DNA of 64,000 nucleotides from Mucilaginibacter gossypii (GCF_900100945.1 NZ_FNCG01000001.1:248001-312000); one strand, 5' to 3'. Positions 1-8,659 are shown, counted from the first letter of the stretch. Notes: generated by a model not told the origin, from the sequence alone. Numbers and translations are program-made.

Positions 1-431
1 TTTATATTTGAAGCTATTTTTAACCGGCGCCCGCTGTTGTGCTCCCGGAAATATTCCGGATAAAAATAAGAGTCGGGGTAATTATAAAAAACAAGCCCGC
101 GTTGTGTGCCTATCAATATTTTGTTACCAACACCATTTAAGGCACTTATATGATTGTATGGGAGGGATTTGTTGTTGTTCCACTCGTTTCTGTAGACTTT
201 AAATTCATCGCTGTCATACCGGTTTAAGCCATCATAAGTACCCATCCACATAAAACCATATTGATCCTGGTAGAGAGATGTAACCGCATTATTAGATAGT
301 CCGTTTTCGATACCAAGATACCGCACGGGCTGCCCGGCTGTGAAACCAAAAACATTTAGGTAAACGAAAAGGAACAGGAAACTAAAGTATATTTTCGGAT
401 TTAAGATGTTATTTATCCTACTATGCAACAT
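1..431 (-). CDS. Hybrid two-component (HTCS) regulator, N-terminal part, cut by window edge
   Basis: Reading the minus strand from an ATG at 431 gives an open frame of 143 codons that runs off the left edge without a stop. It begins with a hydrophobic signal or anchor segment (IYFSFLFLFVYLNVFGF) and then a two-component propeller repeat, with GLSNNAVTSLYQDQ followed by GFMWMGTYDGLNRYD at about residues 47-76. This is the classic Reg_prop start of a Bacteroidota HTCS protein, whose periplasmic propellers sense oligosaccharides and whose missing C-terminal part normally carries histidine kinase, receiver and AraC-type HTH domains. It is divergent from the DUF1080 gene, so it probably controls that operon. 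The family call is firm from the N-terminus; the downstream domains are inferred. Confidence 0.82.
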   Translation of the reverse strand, partial: MLHSRINNILNPKIYFSFLFLFVYLNVFGFTAGQPVRYLGIENGLSNNAVTSLYQDQYGFMWMGTYDGLNRYDSDEFKVYRNEWNNNKSLPYNHISALNGVGNKILIGTQRGLVFYNYPDSYFYPEYFREHNSGRRLKIASNI

Positions 432-775
432 AAATTATTAGTTAATAACTGGTAAGTAAAAATATCAAAATGATTTACAAAAGTGTCTTGTTTTTTAATC
501 CAAGTGATAATGTTACAAAGCAAGGGCAGAGTAGTGTTCAGGGAGATGTTTTGAGTATATGTTTATAAGCTAATTGCTTCTATACTACCAGATAGGTTTC
601 TGTATCTTGATTTTTACAGGCAATTTATTTTACCCCCTTAAATTTAGGGTTTTACCCCCTTTTTTTCTAATTCTATTATTGCATTTTTGATCAGCAGCCG
701 ATTAAACCGATATAGCAATCTGCTTTTTTATCTTTCGGGCAATAAACTAATAGTTAGATAATCAAAAAATATGTC
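432..775. other. Divergent intergenic region between HTCS gene and DUF1080 operon
   Basis: This 344-bp gap holds the promoters for two divergent transcripts. I see no open frame. The only clear structure is the twin direct repeat at 628-661, listed separately. The rest is AT-rich without a confident -7 box. Confidence 0.6.
628..661 (+). promoter_or_regulatory. Twin direct repeat, candidate HTCS operator
   Basis: The 12-mer TTTTACCCCCTT occurs at 628-639 and again at 650-661, a 22-bp period that puts both copies on the same face of the helix. Direct repeats two turns apart are what a dimeric AraC-type DNA-binding domain, as found at the end of HTCS proteins, would recognise. The repeats lie about 115 bp before the DUF1080 start and face a divergent HTCS gene. 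The function is inferred; the repeat is seen directly. Confidence 0.5.
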
Positions 776-1633
776 ATGATAAAGCGTGGACTCACTTTTT
801 CAATACTGAATGTTTTATTTTTAATAAGCCTGCCCATATTGCTGGCGTTGAAAAGCCCGGACCCAAAATTGAAAGTTAAGTGGGAACAGCTTTTTAACGG
901 AAAGGATTTAACGGATTGGACTGTTAAAATCAGGAAACATCAATTAAATGAAAATTTTGGTAACACCTTCAGGGTTGTTGATCATAAGATCCAGGTAAAT
1001 TATGATCAATATGAAAAATTTGATGACCAGTTTGGGCATTTGTTTTACAAAAAGCCTTTTTCATATTATCTTATAGGTGTGGAGTATCGTTTCACAGGTA
1101 ACCAGGTAAAAGGTGGCCCCGGATGGGCGTTTCGCAACAGCGGAATTATGATACATGGTCAGGATCCTAAAACTATGAAGGTAGACCAGGATTTTCCAAT
1201 ATCCATTGAGGTTCAGTTGTTGGGCGGCAATGGTAAAGATAAAAGGCCGACCGCGAACGTGTGCACCCCCGGTACACAGTACGTTTTAAATAACTCGGTT
1301 GTTAAAAGTCATTGCCTGGATTCAAAATCCGAAACCTTTCATGGCGATCAGTGGGTTAGGGTGGAGGCTCTTGTTTTGGGCGATTCGCTGGTGGTGCATT
1401 ATGTAAACGGAGAAGAAGTGTTACGTTATCAGCGCCCGCAACTGGACCCGGTTGGCAGTACAGAGGAGGGTGCGTTGTTAAAAAGTGGTACAATTTCCCT
1501 GCAAAGCGAAAGTCATCCTGTTGAGTTTAGGAAAGTTGAAATTGTTGATCTTGAAAAATACGCGCATGATCGTCAGAAATTGGCCGACGTAGTTAAGCAG
1601 TTAACCGCTGAGAAACGGATTCCTAAACAATAA
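776..1633 (+). CDS. DUF1080 (3-keto-disaccharide hydrolase-like) exported protein
   Basis: The 285-aa protein has an N-terminal hydrophobic signal (about residues 6-25) and then a DUF1080 jelly-roll domain, with the hallmark LFNGKDLTDW at 39-48, a GGPGWAFRNSGIMIHGQ block and VQLLGG. Family members act in the periplasm on glycosidic substrates, several as 3-keto-glycoside hydrolases. The next gene, 54 bp downstream on the same strand, is a large dehydrogenase-like cytochrome, so the two are likely one transcript. It sits opposite an HTCS sensor, which fits sugar-induced expression. The exact substrate cannot be read from the sequence. Confidence 0.85.
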   Translation: MIKRGLTFSILNVLFLISLPILLALKSPDPKLKVKWEQLFNGKDLTDWTVKIRKHQLNENFGNTFRVVDHKIQVNYDQYEKFDDQFGHLFYKKPFSYYLIGVEYRFTGNQVKGGPGWAFRNSGIMIHGQDPKTMKVDQDFPISIEVQLLGGNGKDKRPTANVCTPGTQYVLNNSVVKSHCLDSKSETFHGDQWVRVEALVLGDSLVVHYVNGEEVLRYQRPQLDPVGSTEEGALLKSGTISLQSESHPVEFRKVEIVDLEKYAHDRQKLADVVKQLTAEKRIPKQ

Positions 1634-1687
1634 ATAAAATAAAAAGACTAATTTGACTGCCTTTTACCTGTATAATTAAAAATAAAA

Positions 1688-4360
1688 ATGTTAAAGTTTT
1701 CCTTAACCCTATTCCTCTGTTTATCTTTCTTTTTGACGTTCAAATATTTTGCAAATACCCGCAGTAACGAAGCGGGACCCACTAAACCAAATACTTTGGC
1801 TTCAATACGAGGACAAAGTCATTCTAAGAGCGATTCGCTCCATTGGCCAGCCGGCTTTACAATCACCAGGTTTGCCGGACCTGAGCTTACACCAAGTCCG
1901 GCTTGTTTAGCTGTGGCTGCCACAGGCGAGGTGTTTGTTGGCGTTGATATGATTGGTTCGCTGGGTAAAGACCCCGGAAAAGGGCGGATAATTAAACTTA
2001 TCGATAGCGATAATGATGGTAAGTTAGATAAACATACAGATTTTGCTGATGTTGATGATCCGCGCGGTATACTCATCATGGGCGACCAGGTTTTTGTGCT
2101 TCATACAGTTTTTTCAAAAGAAACTCTTAAGGCAACTGGTATGATCCTTGAAGTTTTTGAAGATAAAGATCATGATGGCATAGCCGACGGGCCGCCAAAA
2201 CCACTCGTCGAGCACCTGAGTAATGCTCACATGCTGGTTGAACGCGGAACAGACCATGCCACTAATGGCATCCGTATGGGGATTGATGGATGGATCTACA
2301 TAGCTGTTGGCGATTTCGGCTTTCATGATGCTACCGACCGCGATGGTAAAAAACTGACCATGCTTGGCGGCGGCATTATAAGGGTAAGGCCTAATGGCGA
2401 AGAAATGGAGGTTTATACTCATGGTACCCGCAATATTTATGATGTTGCTATAGATCCGTACATGAATGTATTTACCCGAGACAATACCAATGATGGCGGC
2501 GGATGGAACATCCGTTTTTCGCATCATATTCAATCGGGCGAATATGGTTACCCCTTATTATTTCAGCATTTTACAGATGAGATTCTGCCCGCCCTGGTTG
2601 ATTTGGGCGGAGGTTCAGGCACAGGTTCGCTATTTATGGATGAACCTACCTGGCCCGAAAAATATAACCATGTACCTATGACGGCCGACTGGGGACGGAG
2701 CGAACTTTATATTAATAGGGTAAAACCAGATGGTGCCAGTTTTAAACAAACTGAGGAACCGTTTATTGAACTACCTCAGATCACTGACCTTGATGTTGAT
2801 GGTTCGGGGCGGCTTTATCTTTCAGCTTGGGATGGCGCGGGATATTCGGGCAGTGCATCAAAGGGCTATGTTATCAGGGCCATACCTAATGGATGGAACT
2901 ATAAAGCATTTCCTGATGTTAAAGCGCTGGCCGTAGCTGATTTGGCCAATATGTTAAAATCAGAAAGCGCAGTGGCGAGATTAAATGCTTCACAGGAACT
3001 TATTACCAGGCCGGCTGACGAAAGCAGCAAGGCAGCTTTTGCCATAGCATCAGATGCGAGTGTTGCTTTATATGCACGGGTGGCTGCTCTTTTTACTTAC
3101 GGACAAATTGCCCGGGAGAGCGGAATAGCTAACCTTGTACAACTTACGGAGGATAATGCTCTGAGGGAATTTGCATTACGAGCCTTAACAGACAGGAAAG
3201 AAGGAATAGCACAAGTGCCAATAGCTCCCTTTTTGAACGGGCTGAAAGATCCGTCTCCGCGCGTGAAAGCTGCGGCAATTATAGGTTTGGGTCGTCTTGG
3301 CCGTTTAGAAGCCGCTCCTCAATTGCTTAAAACGCAAGTTCCTGCAAGTTTTGCAGCACCTGCTAAAAATACCGAAGGGCCGCACGCCACGCCCAATTCG
3401 GCCATAATACTGCCCCATCTGGCTGTGAGGGCACTTGTAAGCATGAATGCGGTTGATGAATGCGTTAGTGCAATTGGAACTACCAATTCGACATTAGCAT
3501 TATGGGCATTGCGGTATATGTACGATACTAAAGCGGTAAACGGTTTGATTGTCGCTTATCCCAAAATCAAAGATGTAAAAACAAAGAAACAAATATTGGT
3601 AACCCTGGCACGCCTTTATAAGCAGGAAGCTCCCTATGATGCATCCTGGTGGTGGGGAACCCGGCCCGATTCACATGGCCCAATTTATAAGGGTATAACC
3701 TGGGGTGGCTCGGCTCGTATCGAGAAGTTCCTGACGCTTGAACGAAGCAAAGCAGGCGCTGCCGGCAAGCAATTTTATGCTGACCTGAATGAGCGCCACC
3801 AAATGGGGATCACGGCTTTTGGCGGCGAGGAAAAAAGTGTTCCAACAAAAGAGATTAAAGTAGATTTGTCAAAGATCCTGAACAAAAAAGGGCAGATCGG
3901 TAATTCATCTATTGAAGATGTGATGTTAATGTTAGCCAAAGTTAAAGGAGATCCAAAGAAAGGAAAGGCACTCTTTACGCAGCAAGGTTGTGTAGCCTGC
4001 CATAGCCTTACCCGTGGCGAAAAATTAAAAGGCCCGTTTATGGGACAGATAGGATCTATCATGAACCGCCAGCAAATTGCCGAATCCATCTTAAAACCCA
4101 GCGCTTCTATTTCGCAGGGATTTGCCACTGTGATGATCACAGCTAAAGGGAATAAAAATTATATGGGATTTATTACAGATGAGTCTGCCCAAAAAATAGT
4201 GATGAGAAACATTACCGGAGATGTATTTACCATTAAATCCAGCGATGTGATTACCAGGAAGGAACTGAAAACATCTATGATGCCTGTTGGGCTTGCCAAT
4301 GCATTATCATATGATGAATTTGCATCACTGGTTACTTTTCTATCTCAGCAAAAAAATTAA
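1688..4360 (+). CDS. Exported propeller-HEAT-cytochrome c protein (PVC-type heme-binding dehydrogenase)
   Basis: This 890-aa protein has a signal segment (about 1-23), a beta-propeller of the PVC-type membrane-bound dehydrogenase family from about residue 50 to 400 (PAGFTITRFAGPEL, repeated DSDNDGKLD- and DVDGSGRLY-type turns), alpha-helical HEAT-like repeats around 415-690, and a C-terminal c-type cytochrome domain with the heme site C768-VA-C771-H772. The C-terminal methionine-rich loop (TSMMPVG) probably supplies the axial ligand. Such proteins are thought to oxidise sugars or alcohols in the periplasm and pass electrons to the respiratory chain. With the DUF1080 partner it forms a two-gene carbohydrate oxidation unit. 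Substrate unknown. Confidence 0.83.
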   Translation: MLKFSLTLFLCLSFFLTFKYFANTRSNEAGPTKPNTLASIRGQSHSKSDSLHWPAGFTITRFAGPELTPSPACLAVAATGEVFVGVDMIGSLGKDPGKGRIIKLIDSDNDGKLDKHTDFADVDDPRGILIMGDQVFVLHTVFSKETLKATGMILEVFEDKDHDGIADGPPKPLVEHLSNAHMLVERGTDHATNGIRMGIDGWIYIAVGDFGFHDATDRDGKKLTMLGGGIIRVRPNGEEMEVYTHGTRNIYDVAIDPYMNVFTRDNTNDGGGWNIRFSHHIQSGEYGYPLLFQHFTDEILPALVDLGGGSGTGSLFMDEPTWPEKYNHVPMTADWGRSELYINRVKPDGASFKQTEEPFIELPQITDLDVDGSGRLYLSAWDGAGYSGSASKGYVIRAIPNGWNYKAFPDVKALAVADLANMLKSESAVARLNASQELITRPADESSKAAFAIASDASVALYARVAALFTYGQIARESGIANLVQLTEDNALREFALRALTDRKEGIAQVPIAPFLNGLKDPSPRVKAAAIIGLGRLGRLEAAPQLLKTQVPASFAAPAKNTEGPHATPNSAIILPHLAVRALVSMNAVDECVSAIGTTNSTLALWALRYMYDTKAVNGLIVAYPKIKDVKTKKQILVTLARLYKQEAPYDASWWWGTRPDSHGPIYKGITWGGSARIEKFLTLERSKAGAAGKQFYADLNERHQMGITAFGGEEKSVPTKEIKVDLSKILNKKGQIGNSSIEDVMLMLAKVKGDPKKGKALFTQQGCVACHSLTRGEKLKGPFMGQIGSIMNRQQIAESILKPSASISQGFATVMITAKGNKNYMGFITDESAQKIVMRNITGDVFTIKSSDVITRKELKTSMMPVGLANALSYDEFASLVTFLSQQKN

Positions 4361-4479
4361 AGATGAGGAAGAAGTCTGAAGCTGCTTGAAAACCAGCGGT
4401 TATAAAGTATCTTCGTGTTTAATTAGTTGGCAACTTGCTTCTTATTTAGCAGGTTGCCTGCTCAAATTTAAACTACACT

Positions 4480-4851
4480 ATGCAACACAAAGCTATATCG
4501 CTTAGGCCATTCATCGGCGCTAAAGATTTTGAAATATCGCGAAGTTTTTATCGCGACCTGGGATTTGAAGAGGTTGTACTGGATGCCAATATGTCGGTGT
4601 TCAAGACAGGTCAGCTGGCATTTTATCTTCAGAACGCTTACGTTAAAGATTGGGTTGATAACACCATGTTGTTTCTGGAAGTTGATGATGTTGCCCGCTA
4701 CTGGAACGAGTTGCTGGCTCTTGATCTGCCTGCAAAATATGCCGGCGTAAGATTAACCCCAATCCGTGTAGAGCAATGGGGTAGGGAATGTTTTTTACAT
4801 GACCCTTCCGGAATCCTCTGGCATTTTGGTGAATTCTTTAACAAGCCTTAA
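4480..4851 (+). CDS. VOC (glyoxalase/bleomycin-resistance fold) protein
   Basis: A 123-aa single-domain protein. It shows the VOC pattern: an opening strand with FIGAKDFEISRSFYRDLGFEE, then NTMLFLEVDDV starting the second beta-alpha-beta module and a closing WGRECFLHDPSGILWHF strand. The C-terminal FLHDPSG..WHFGEF carries the usual metal-binding glutamate position. Family members bind metal and act as isomerases, dioxygenases or drug-binding proteins; the substrate here is unknown. It starts 119 bp after the cytochrome gene and may have its own promoter. Confidence 0.8.
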   Translation: MQHKAISLRPFIGAKDFEISRSFYRDLGFEEVVLDANMSVFKTGQLAFYLQNAYVKDWVDNTMLFLEVDDVARYWNELLALDLPAKYAGVRLTPIRVEQWGRECFLHDPSGILWHFGEFFNKP

Positions 4852-5439
4852 TTTTTTTCTGTGCCCTAAAGCCGGAAAATAATGGGCCCACCACATCCCA
4901 ATTTCGGGCAAGCTTCAGTGATTTTTGATACTCTGGATTGATCGATGTATTCGTAGGAGAACAACGTGCTCTGCTTGTAGCAAATGATGTAAAAAATCAA
5001 TGAAATCTCCGGTGAGTACTTACTGTATCATAAATCATGATCAGCCTCTTCTTTTTTTGCCTTACTCAGATTCTTAAGCGATATATAGTTTTGGATTGAC
5101 TGTACTAACAGAAGGGTTAACAGGGTTAACACAATTTAGGGTTGTTTTGCATATCTGATTAATAATCATTTAATTGTGTGTTTTTTTCCGGAAACATGTT
5201 AACCCCCTTTTGAATAAATATTATCGGTTAGATTTCAATTCTTAGGTAAGGATTGTCTGTTTAATTTTTATACAGCCTTAATCTATTTATCCAAAAGAAT
5301 CCAACTACTCCTGCCTTTCTATCTAATATTAATTATCATGTCACTGCATAGTAATAATTTGTACAAATATTTAAAACAAATGTTTTAATCAAACGATTGA
5401 TTAATTTGTGCCATTATTTAAGACAAAAAAATTTATCAA
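4852..5439. other. Long intergenic region before the exporter gene
   Basis: These 588 bp contain no convincing frame on either strand. Two GGTTAAC heptamers sit close together around 5115-5131 but do not form a larger structure. The 3-prime end carries the exporter promoter and the palindrome at 5385-5404. Confidence 0.5.
5385..5404. promoter_or_regulatory. 20-bp palindrome, candidate TetR operator of the exporter
   Basis: A perfect inverted repeat with 8-bp arms (TTAATCAA / TTGATTAA) around a 4-bp centre ends 35 bp before the exporter start codon. Its size and symmetry fit a TetR-family operator, and a TetR gene lies directly downstream of the exporter. A weaker repeat, AAACA-AA-TGTTT, overlaps its left side. 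Function is inferred from symmetry and context. Confidence 0.55.
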
Positions 5440-6987
5440 ATGGCCGAGTCAGGATTTAAAAAGTGGATCATTACCATCACGGTAATCATTGCTTCATTGT
5501 TAGAATTAATAGATACCACCATCGTTAACGTTTCCATTCCTCAAATTCAGGGTAACCTTGGGGCCACCATAACTGATGCTGCCTGGGTAGTTACGGGTTA
5601 CAGCGTAGCAAACGTTATCATTTTGCCCATGTCGGGCTGGTTGAGTAGTTTTTTCGGTCGTAAAAACTATTTTTTAACGTCCATCATTGTATTTACCATT
5701 GCCTCGTTTTTATGCGGTAATTCCAGCAGTCTTACGGAGCTTGTTGCTTTCCGGATTTTACAGGGCTTAGCAGGTGGCGGTTTGCTTTCAACATCACAGG
5801 CTATCCTGATTGAAACATGGCCGGCAGAACAGTTAGGCACTGCAACAGCTTTATTTGGATTGGGCGCAGTAGTAGGGCCAACCATAGGCCCTACAATTGG
5901 TGGTTACATAACAGACCATGCGGCATGGCGTTGGATCTTTTACGTGAATATCCCTGTAGGCATCCTTGCATCGATATTTACAGTGATGTACGTAAAAGTG
6001 ACATCCCGAGATGGCAAGGACAAACCTATTGACTGGTGGGGGATTGCTTTGTTAGCAATTACGGTAGGAAGTTTACAAACAATATTAGAGAAGGGAGAGG
6101 ATGAAGACTGGTTTGCCACTACTTATATTATTGTACTCAGCTGTACAGCGGTTATCGGCCTGCTGCTTTTCTTGTGGCGTGAGTTAAGCACCGATCATCC
6201 TATTGTTAATTTCAAGATCATGCGGCACCGCAGCTTTTCGGCCGGGATGGTTACTTCCTTTATACTTGGTGTTGGCTTGTATGGGTCGCAGTTCGTTTTT
6301 CCGGTTTTTTGTCAAAACCTGCTGGGGTTTTCGGCACAGCAAACCGGCGAGATCCTGCTGCCGGGTGGTTTGTTCACCATTATGATGATGCCTTTTGTGG
6401 GTATTATGCTTAATAAAGGTTTACCTGCACAGTTTATGGCTGTGGGGGGCATGATATTGTTCTTCATTTTCTCCTGGTTTATGAGCGGCTCGACGCTGGT
6501 ATCAGGTACCGGCGATTTCTTTTGGCCTTTGGCTATCAGGGGGATCGGTTTGTCACTCCTTTTTGTTCCGCTTACTACTATTGCCATCGGTGGCTTAAAG
6601 GGGGCTGAGATAGGGCAGGGAACCGGCTTAAATAATATGATGCGTCAGCTTGGCGGTTCGTTTGGTATTGCCGGGTTAAATACGCTGATCCATATCCGCG
6701 TGGCAACGCACCGCAATAACTTGTTAAGTAATATCAATCCGTATAATAACTATTTTACCGATAGATATAACGCACTTTTGCACGGGTTTATGGCTAAAGG
6801 GAAATCTTTTTTTGATGCTTCAAAAATGGCCTATGCCGCTATTGACGGTACTGTAAACAAGCAAAGCACACTGCTAAGTTATAACGACGCTTACATTGTG
6901 GTTGGTTGGGTGATGCTGGCAGCCATTCCGCTGATATTTTTAGCGCCGATTGTAAAAGGGCAAAAGGCTGTGGCTGATACACATTAA
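5440..6987 (+). CDS. DHA2-family (EmrB/QacA-type) 14-TM drug exporter
   Basis: The 515-aa product is a hydrophobic major facilitator with about 14 membrane segments. It has the DHA2 signature in TM1 (LIDTTIVNVSIPQIQ, residues 22-36) and a motif-A-like loop (GWLSSFFGRKNYF) after TM2, with the antiporter motif C region GLGAVVGPTIGPTIGG in TM5. Family members export hydrophobic drugs or metabolites by proton antiport across the inner membrane. No membrane-fusion or outer-membrane partner is adjacent. The TetR gene 55 bp downstream and the palindrome upstream suggest that the pair is drug-inducible. Confidence 0.9.
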   Translation: MAESGFKKWIITITVIIASLLELIDTTIVNVSIPQIQGNLGATITDAAWVVTGYSVANVIILPMSGWLSSFFGRKNYFLTSIIVFTIASFLCGNSSSLTELVAFRILQGLAGGGLLSTSQAILIETWPAEQLGTATALFGLGAVVGPTIGPTIGGYITDHAAWRWIFYVNIPVGILASIFTVMYVKVTSRDGKDKPIDWWGIALLAITVGSLQTILEKGEDEDWFATTYIIVLSCTAVIGLLLFLWRELSTDHPIVNFKIMRHRSFSAGMVTSFILGVGLYGSQFVFPVFCQNLLGFSAQQTGEILLPGGLFTIMMMPFVGIMLNKGLPAQFMAVGGMILFFIFSWFMSGSTLVSGTGDFFWPLAIRGIGLSLLFVPLTTIAIGGLKGAEIGQGTGLNNMMRQLGGSFGIAGLNTLIHIRVATHRNNLLSNINPYNNYFTDRYNALLHGFMAKGKSFFDASKMAYAAIDGTVNKQSTLLSYNDAYIVVGWVMLAAIPLIFLAPIVKGQKAVADTH

Positions 6988-6995
6988 TCAGCCCC

Positions 6996-7042
6996 GGATG
7001 ATATATGTTTTTGAATGACTAAATTTGAAACATATATCATCC
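6996..7042. promoter_or_regulatory. Perfect 15-bp inverted repeat abutting the tetR start codon
   Basis: The arms are 6996-7010 (GGATGATATATGTTT) and 7028-7042 (AAACATATATCATCC), fully complementary, with a 17-nt loop. The right arm ends on the base before the ATG at 7043 and the left arm begins 8 bp after the exporter stop. It could be a second operator, a terminator for the exporter, or an RNA hairpin that hides the tetR start. There is no T-tract, so a simple terminator is less likely. Confidence 0.7.
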
Positions 7043-7654
7043 ATGACTACAATAGCCGAAACAACAACCGAAGAAAAAATACTGAATGCTGCAAGGAGCA
7101 TCTTCACTAAAAAGGGCTTCCTGGCAACTACTGTACGGGACATAGCTACCGAGGCCAATACCAACGTGGCATCGGTTAACTATTATTTCCGCAGTAAGGA
7201 AAATCTTTTTGAGTTTATCATGGACGAAACCATAAAAAAGCTTTTTGATAAAATTGAACCGGTTTTAAACGACGAGGCTTCTACCGCTATTGAAAAGATA
7301 GAGATTTGCGTAGGGTATTATATCGACCAGCTTTTAGAAAATCCTGATTTTCCATTTTTTATGGTAAACGAAGTGCTTGCAGGGCACACCACCTTGCCCA
7401 TGGTCGAAAAAATTAAGACATTAACCGATTCTGTTTTTGCCAGGCAGCTTTATGCATTGCAGGCCGATGGCGTCATGAAATTTCATCCCATTAACCTGAT
7501 GTGGAATATTGCCGGTATGATTGTTTTCCCTTTTCTTGTGCGACCGAGGCAATTGGAGGCAGGCTATTTTGATGCCGCCGAATTTACAACGATGATAAAG
7601 GAAAGAAAGAAGCTGATTCCAATTTGGATAGCACAGGCTTTAAAGGGTGTGTAG
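7043..7654 (+). CDS. TetR/AcrR-family transcriptional regulator
   Basis: A 203-aa protein counted from the ATG at 7043; an upstream TTG at 7025 would lie inside the inverted repeat and is less likely. The N-terminal HTH is standard (EEKILNAARSIFTKKGF, TTVRDIATEANTNVASVNYYF, then SKENLF), and the C-terminal two-thirds is a helical ligand/dimer domain. It follows the exporter on the same strand with a 55-bp gap, so it is probably the local repressor, acting at the palindrome upstream of the exporter and perhaps at the repeat beside its own start. Confidence 0.9.
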   Translation: MTTIAETTTEEKILNAARSIFTKKGFLATTVRDIATEANTNVASVNYYFRSKENLFEFIMDETIKKLFDKIEPVLNDEASTAIEKIEICVGYYIDQLLENPDFPFFMVNEVLAGHTTLPMVEKIKTLTDSVFARQLYALQADGVMKFHPINLMWNIAGMIVFPFLVRPRQLEAGYFDAAEFTTMIKERKKLIPIWIAQALKGV

Positions 7655-7678
7655 GAATATTGATATTATCAAAATAAT

Positions 7679-8072
7679 TTATTCCCCAACGGCCTTCATG
7701 GTAAACATGCTGCTGTAATACTTACGGTAGCGTAACCCAGCAGCAGGTTAGGTACTGCAAGTGTAACACCCATGAGCCAGCCCGATGTCGCACTAAAAAC
7801 GTATGAAACAATAAAGCATTTAAACTGACCGGGAATAATACAACGGTCGAAAACGGCGCGTAACGATTAAATATCAATGATAGTCCGCTAACTATTTGTA
7901 TGACATTTTGCATAGGATAAAAAATATCCCTTGCCTTTGGGCGTGCTATGAAAGCCACTGCTTTGCCTGCGTGAAGCGATTGATAGGTTATGAAATGTAA
8001 AAAGTAATTGAGCCCGAATATCAGATAAAGCGAGTCGGGCAGTACACGGTAAATCAACGTTGTGTTTTTCAT
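7679..8072 (-). pseudogene. DoxX-like membrane protein gene with two single-base frameshifts
   Basis: The first frame from ATG at 8072 encodes a DoxX-like four-helix membrane protein (LIFGLNYFLHF, MQNVIQIVSGLSLIF, VSLNALLFHTF). It then leaves frame at the five-T run (plus strand 7795-7799). Adding one T restores FFSATSGWLMG and VPNLLLGY; adding one more base near 7729-7731 restores AYRKYYSSMFTMKAVGE and a TAA at 7679-7681. With the two bases the gene would be 131 aa, a normal length. The lesions may be real decay or homopolymer sequencing errors. As sequenced, the product is 116 aa with a wrong C-terminus. Confidence 0.75.
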
Positions 8073-8202
8073 GAAGTGTTAATAGCCAGGCTTAATTTAT
8101 TGAAGATTCCGCGGTCAAAGTCATATTCCGAAAATATATGATTGATCTTCCTGGAAAATAGAAATAAGCAACTTGGAGAGCCCAATAGCTCCAGGGAAAG
8201 TT

Positions 8203-8433
8203 TTACCTCGCGATAATATGCAAATGCTCTTCTTTTAAAAAGTCATGCAAATCAACTTCCAAAACCTTTGCTATATCAATGAGTCTGGCAAGGGTCAGTT
8301 TAACATTTCCTAATTCAATTTTACTGAACGTGTTTTGTGATACGTTGAGCTTGTAGGCAACGTAAAACTGAGTGTAATTTTTTTCTTGCCTTACTGTACG
8401 GATCCTGTTGGCTATAAGTTTTTCGGTGAGCAT
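8203..8433 (-). CDS. XRE-family HTH regulator
   Basis: A 76-aa protein that is almost entirely a Cro/C1-type HTH: RIRTVRQEKNYTQFYVAYKLNVSQNTFSKIE, then KLTLARLIDIAKVLEVDLHDFL. Small stand-alone proteins of this type are common in Bacteroidota and often govern one neighbouring gene. It is divergent from the fasciclin gene 226 bp away. No toxin-like partner lies next to it. Target unknown. Confidence 0.85.
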   Translation of the reverse strand: MLTEKLIANRIRTVRQEKNYTQFYVAYKLNVSQNTFSKIELGNVKLTLARLIDIAKVLEVDLHDFLKEEHLHIIAR

Positions 8434-8560
8434 TTGTTGTTGCTGGTTTCAATTATAAACGTAATTGTGAACGCCCCGGATTGGAAATGCATGTAATAAA
8501 CAGGTGAGTTGTTTATTATGCCGAAAACATAGCTTTACTCTAAAATAGGGTATTATTAAC

Positions 8561-8593
8561 TTGTTGATAATTAGATTTTTGTGTGTATTTTTG
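8561..8593 (+). promoter_or_regulatory. Bacteroidota-type promoter of the fasciclin gene
   Basis: A -33 TTG (8564-8566) and a -7 TATTTTTG (8586-8593, matching TAnnTTTG) are separated by 19 bp, the expected spacing for the primary sigma factor of this phylum. The start codon is at 8660, leaving a leader of about 60 nt. Confidence 0.6.
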
Positions 8594-8659
8594 ATTGATT
8601 GTAAATCTGTTAGCTGCCGTGAATCGTAGTTTCTTCCAAACTAATTGAAATAATAATTT

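Noticed and set aside
8-202. A 64-aa plus-strand frame at the left edge
   Set aside because: It lies opposite the HTCS N-terminus, which is strongly recognisable on the minus strand. Its sequence is Cys-rich and random in character.
5115-5131. Two GGTTAAC heptamers as a regulatory repeat
   Set aside because: They are short, unevenly spaced and far from any start. Chance is likely in this AT-rich gap.
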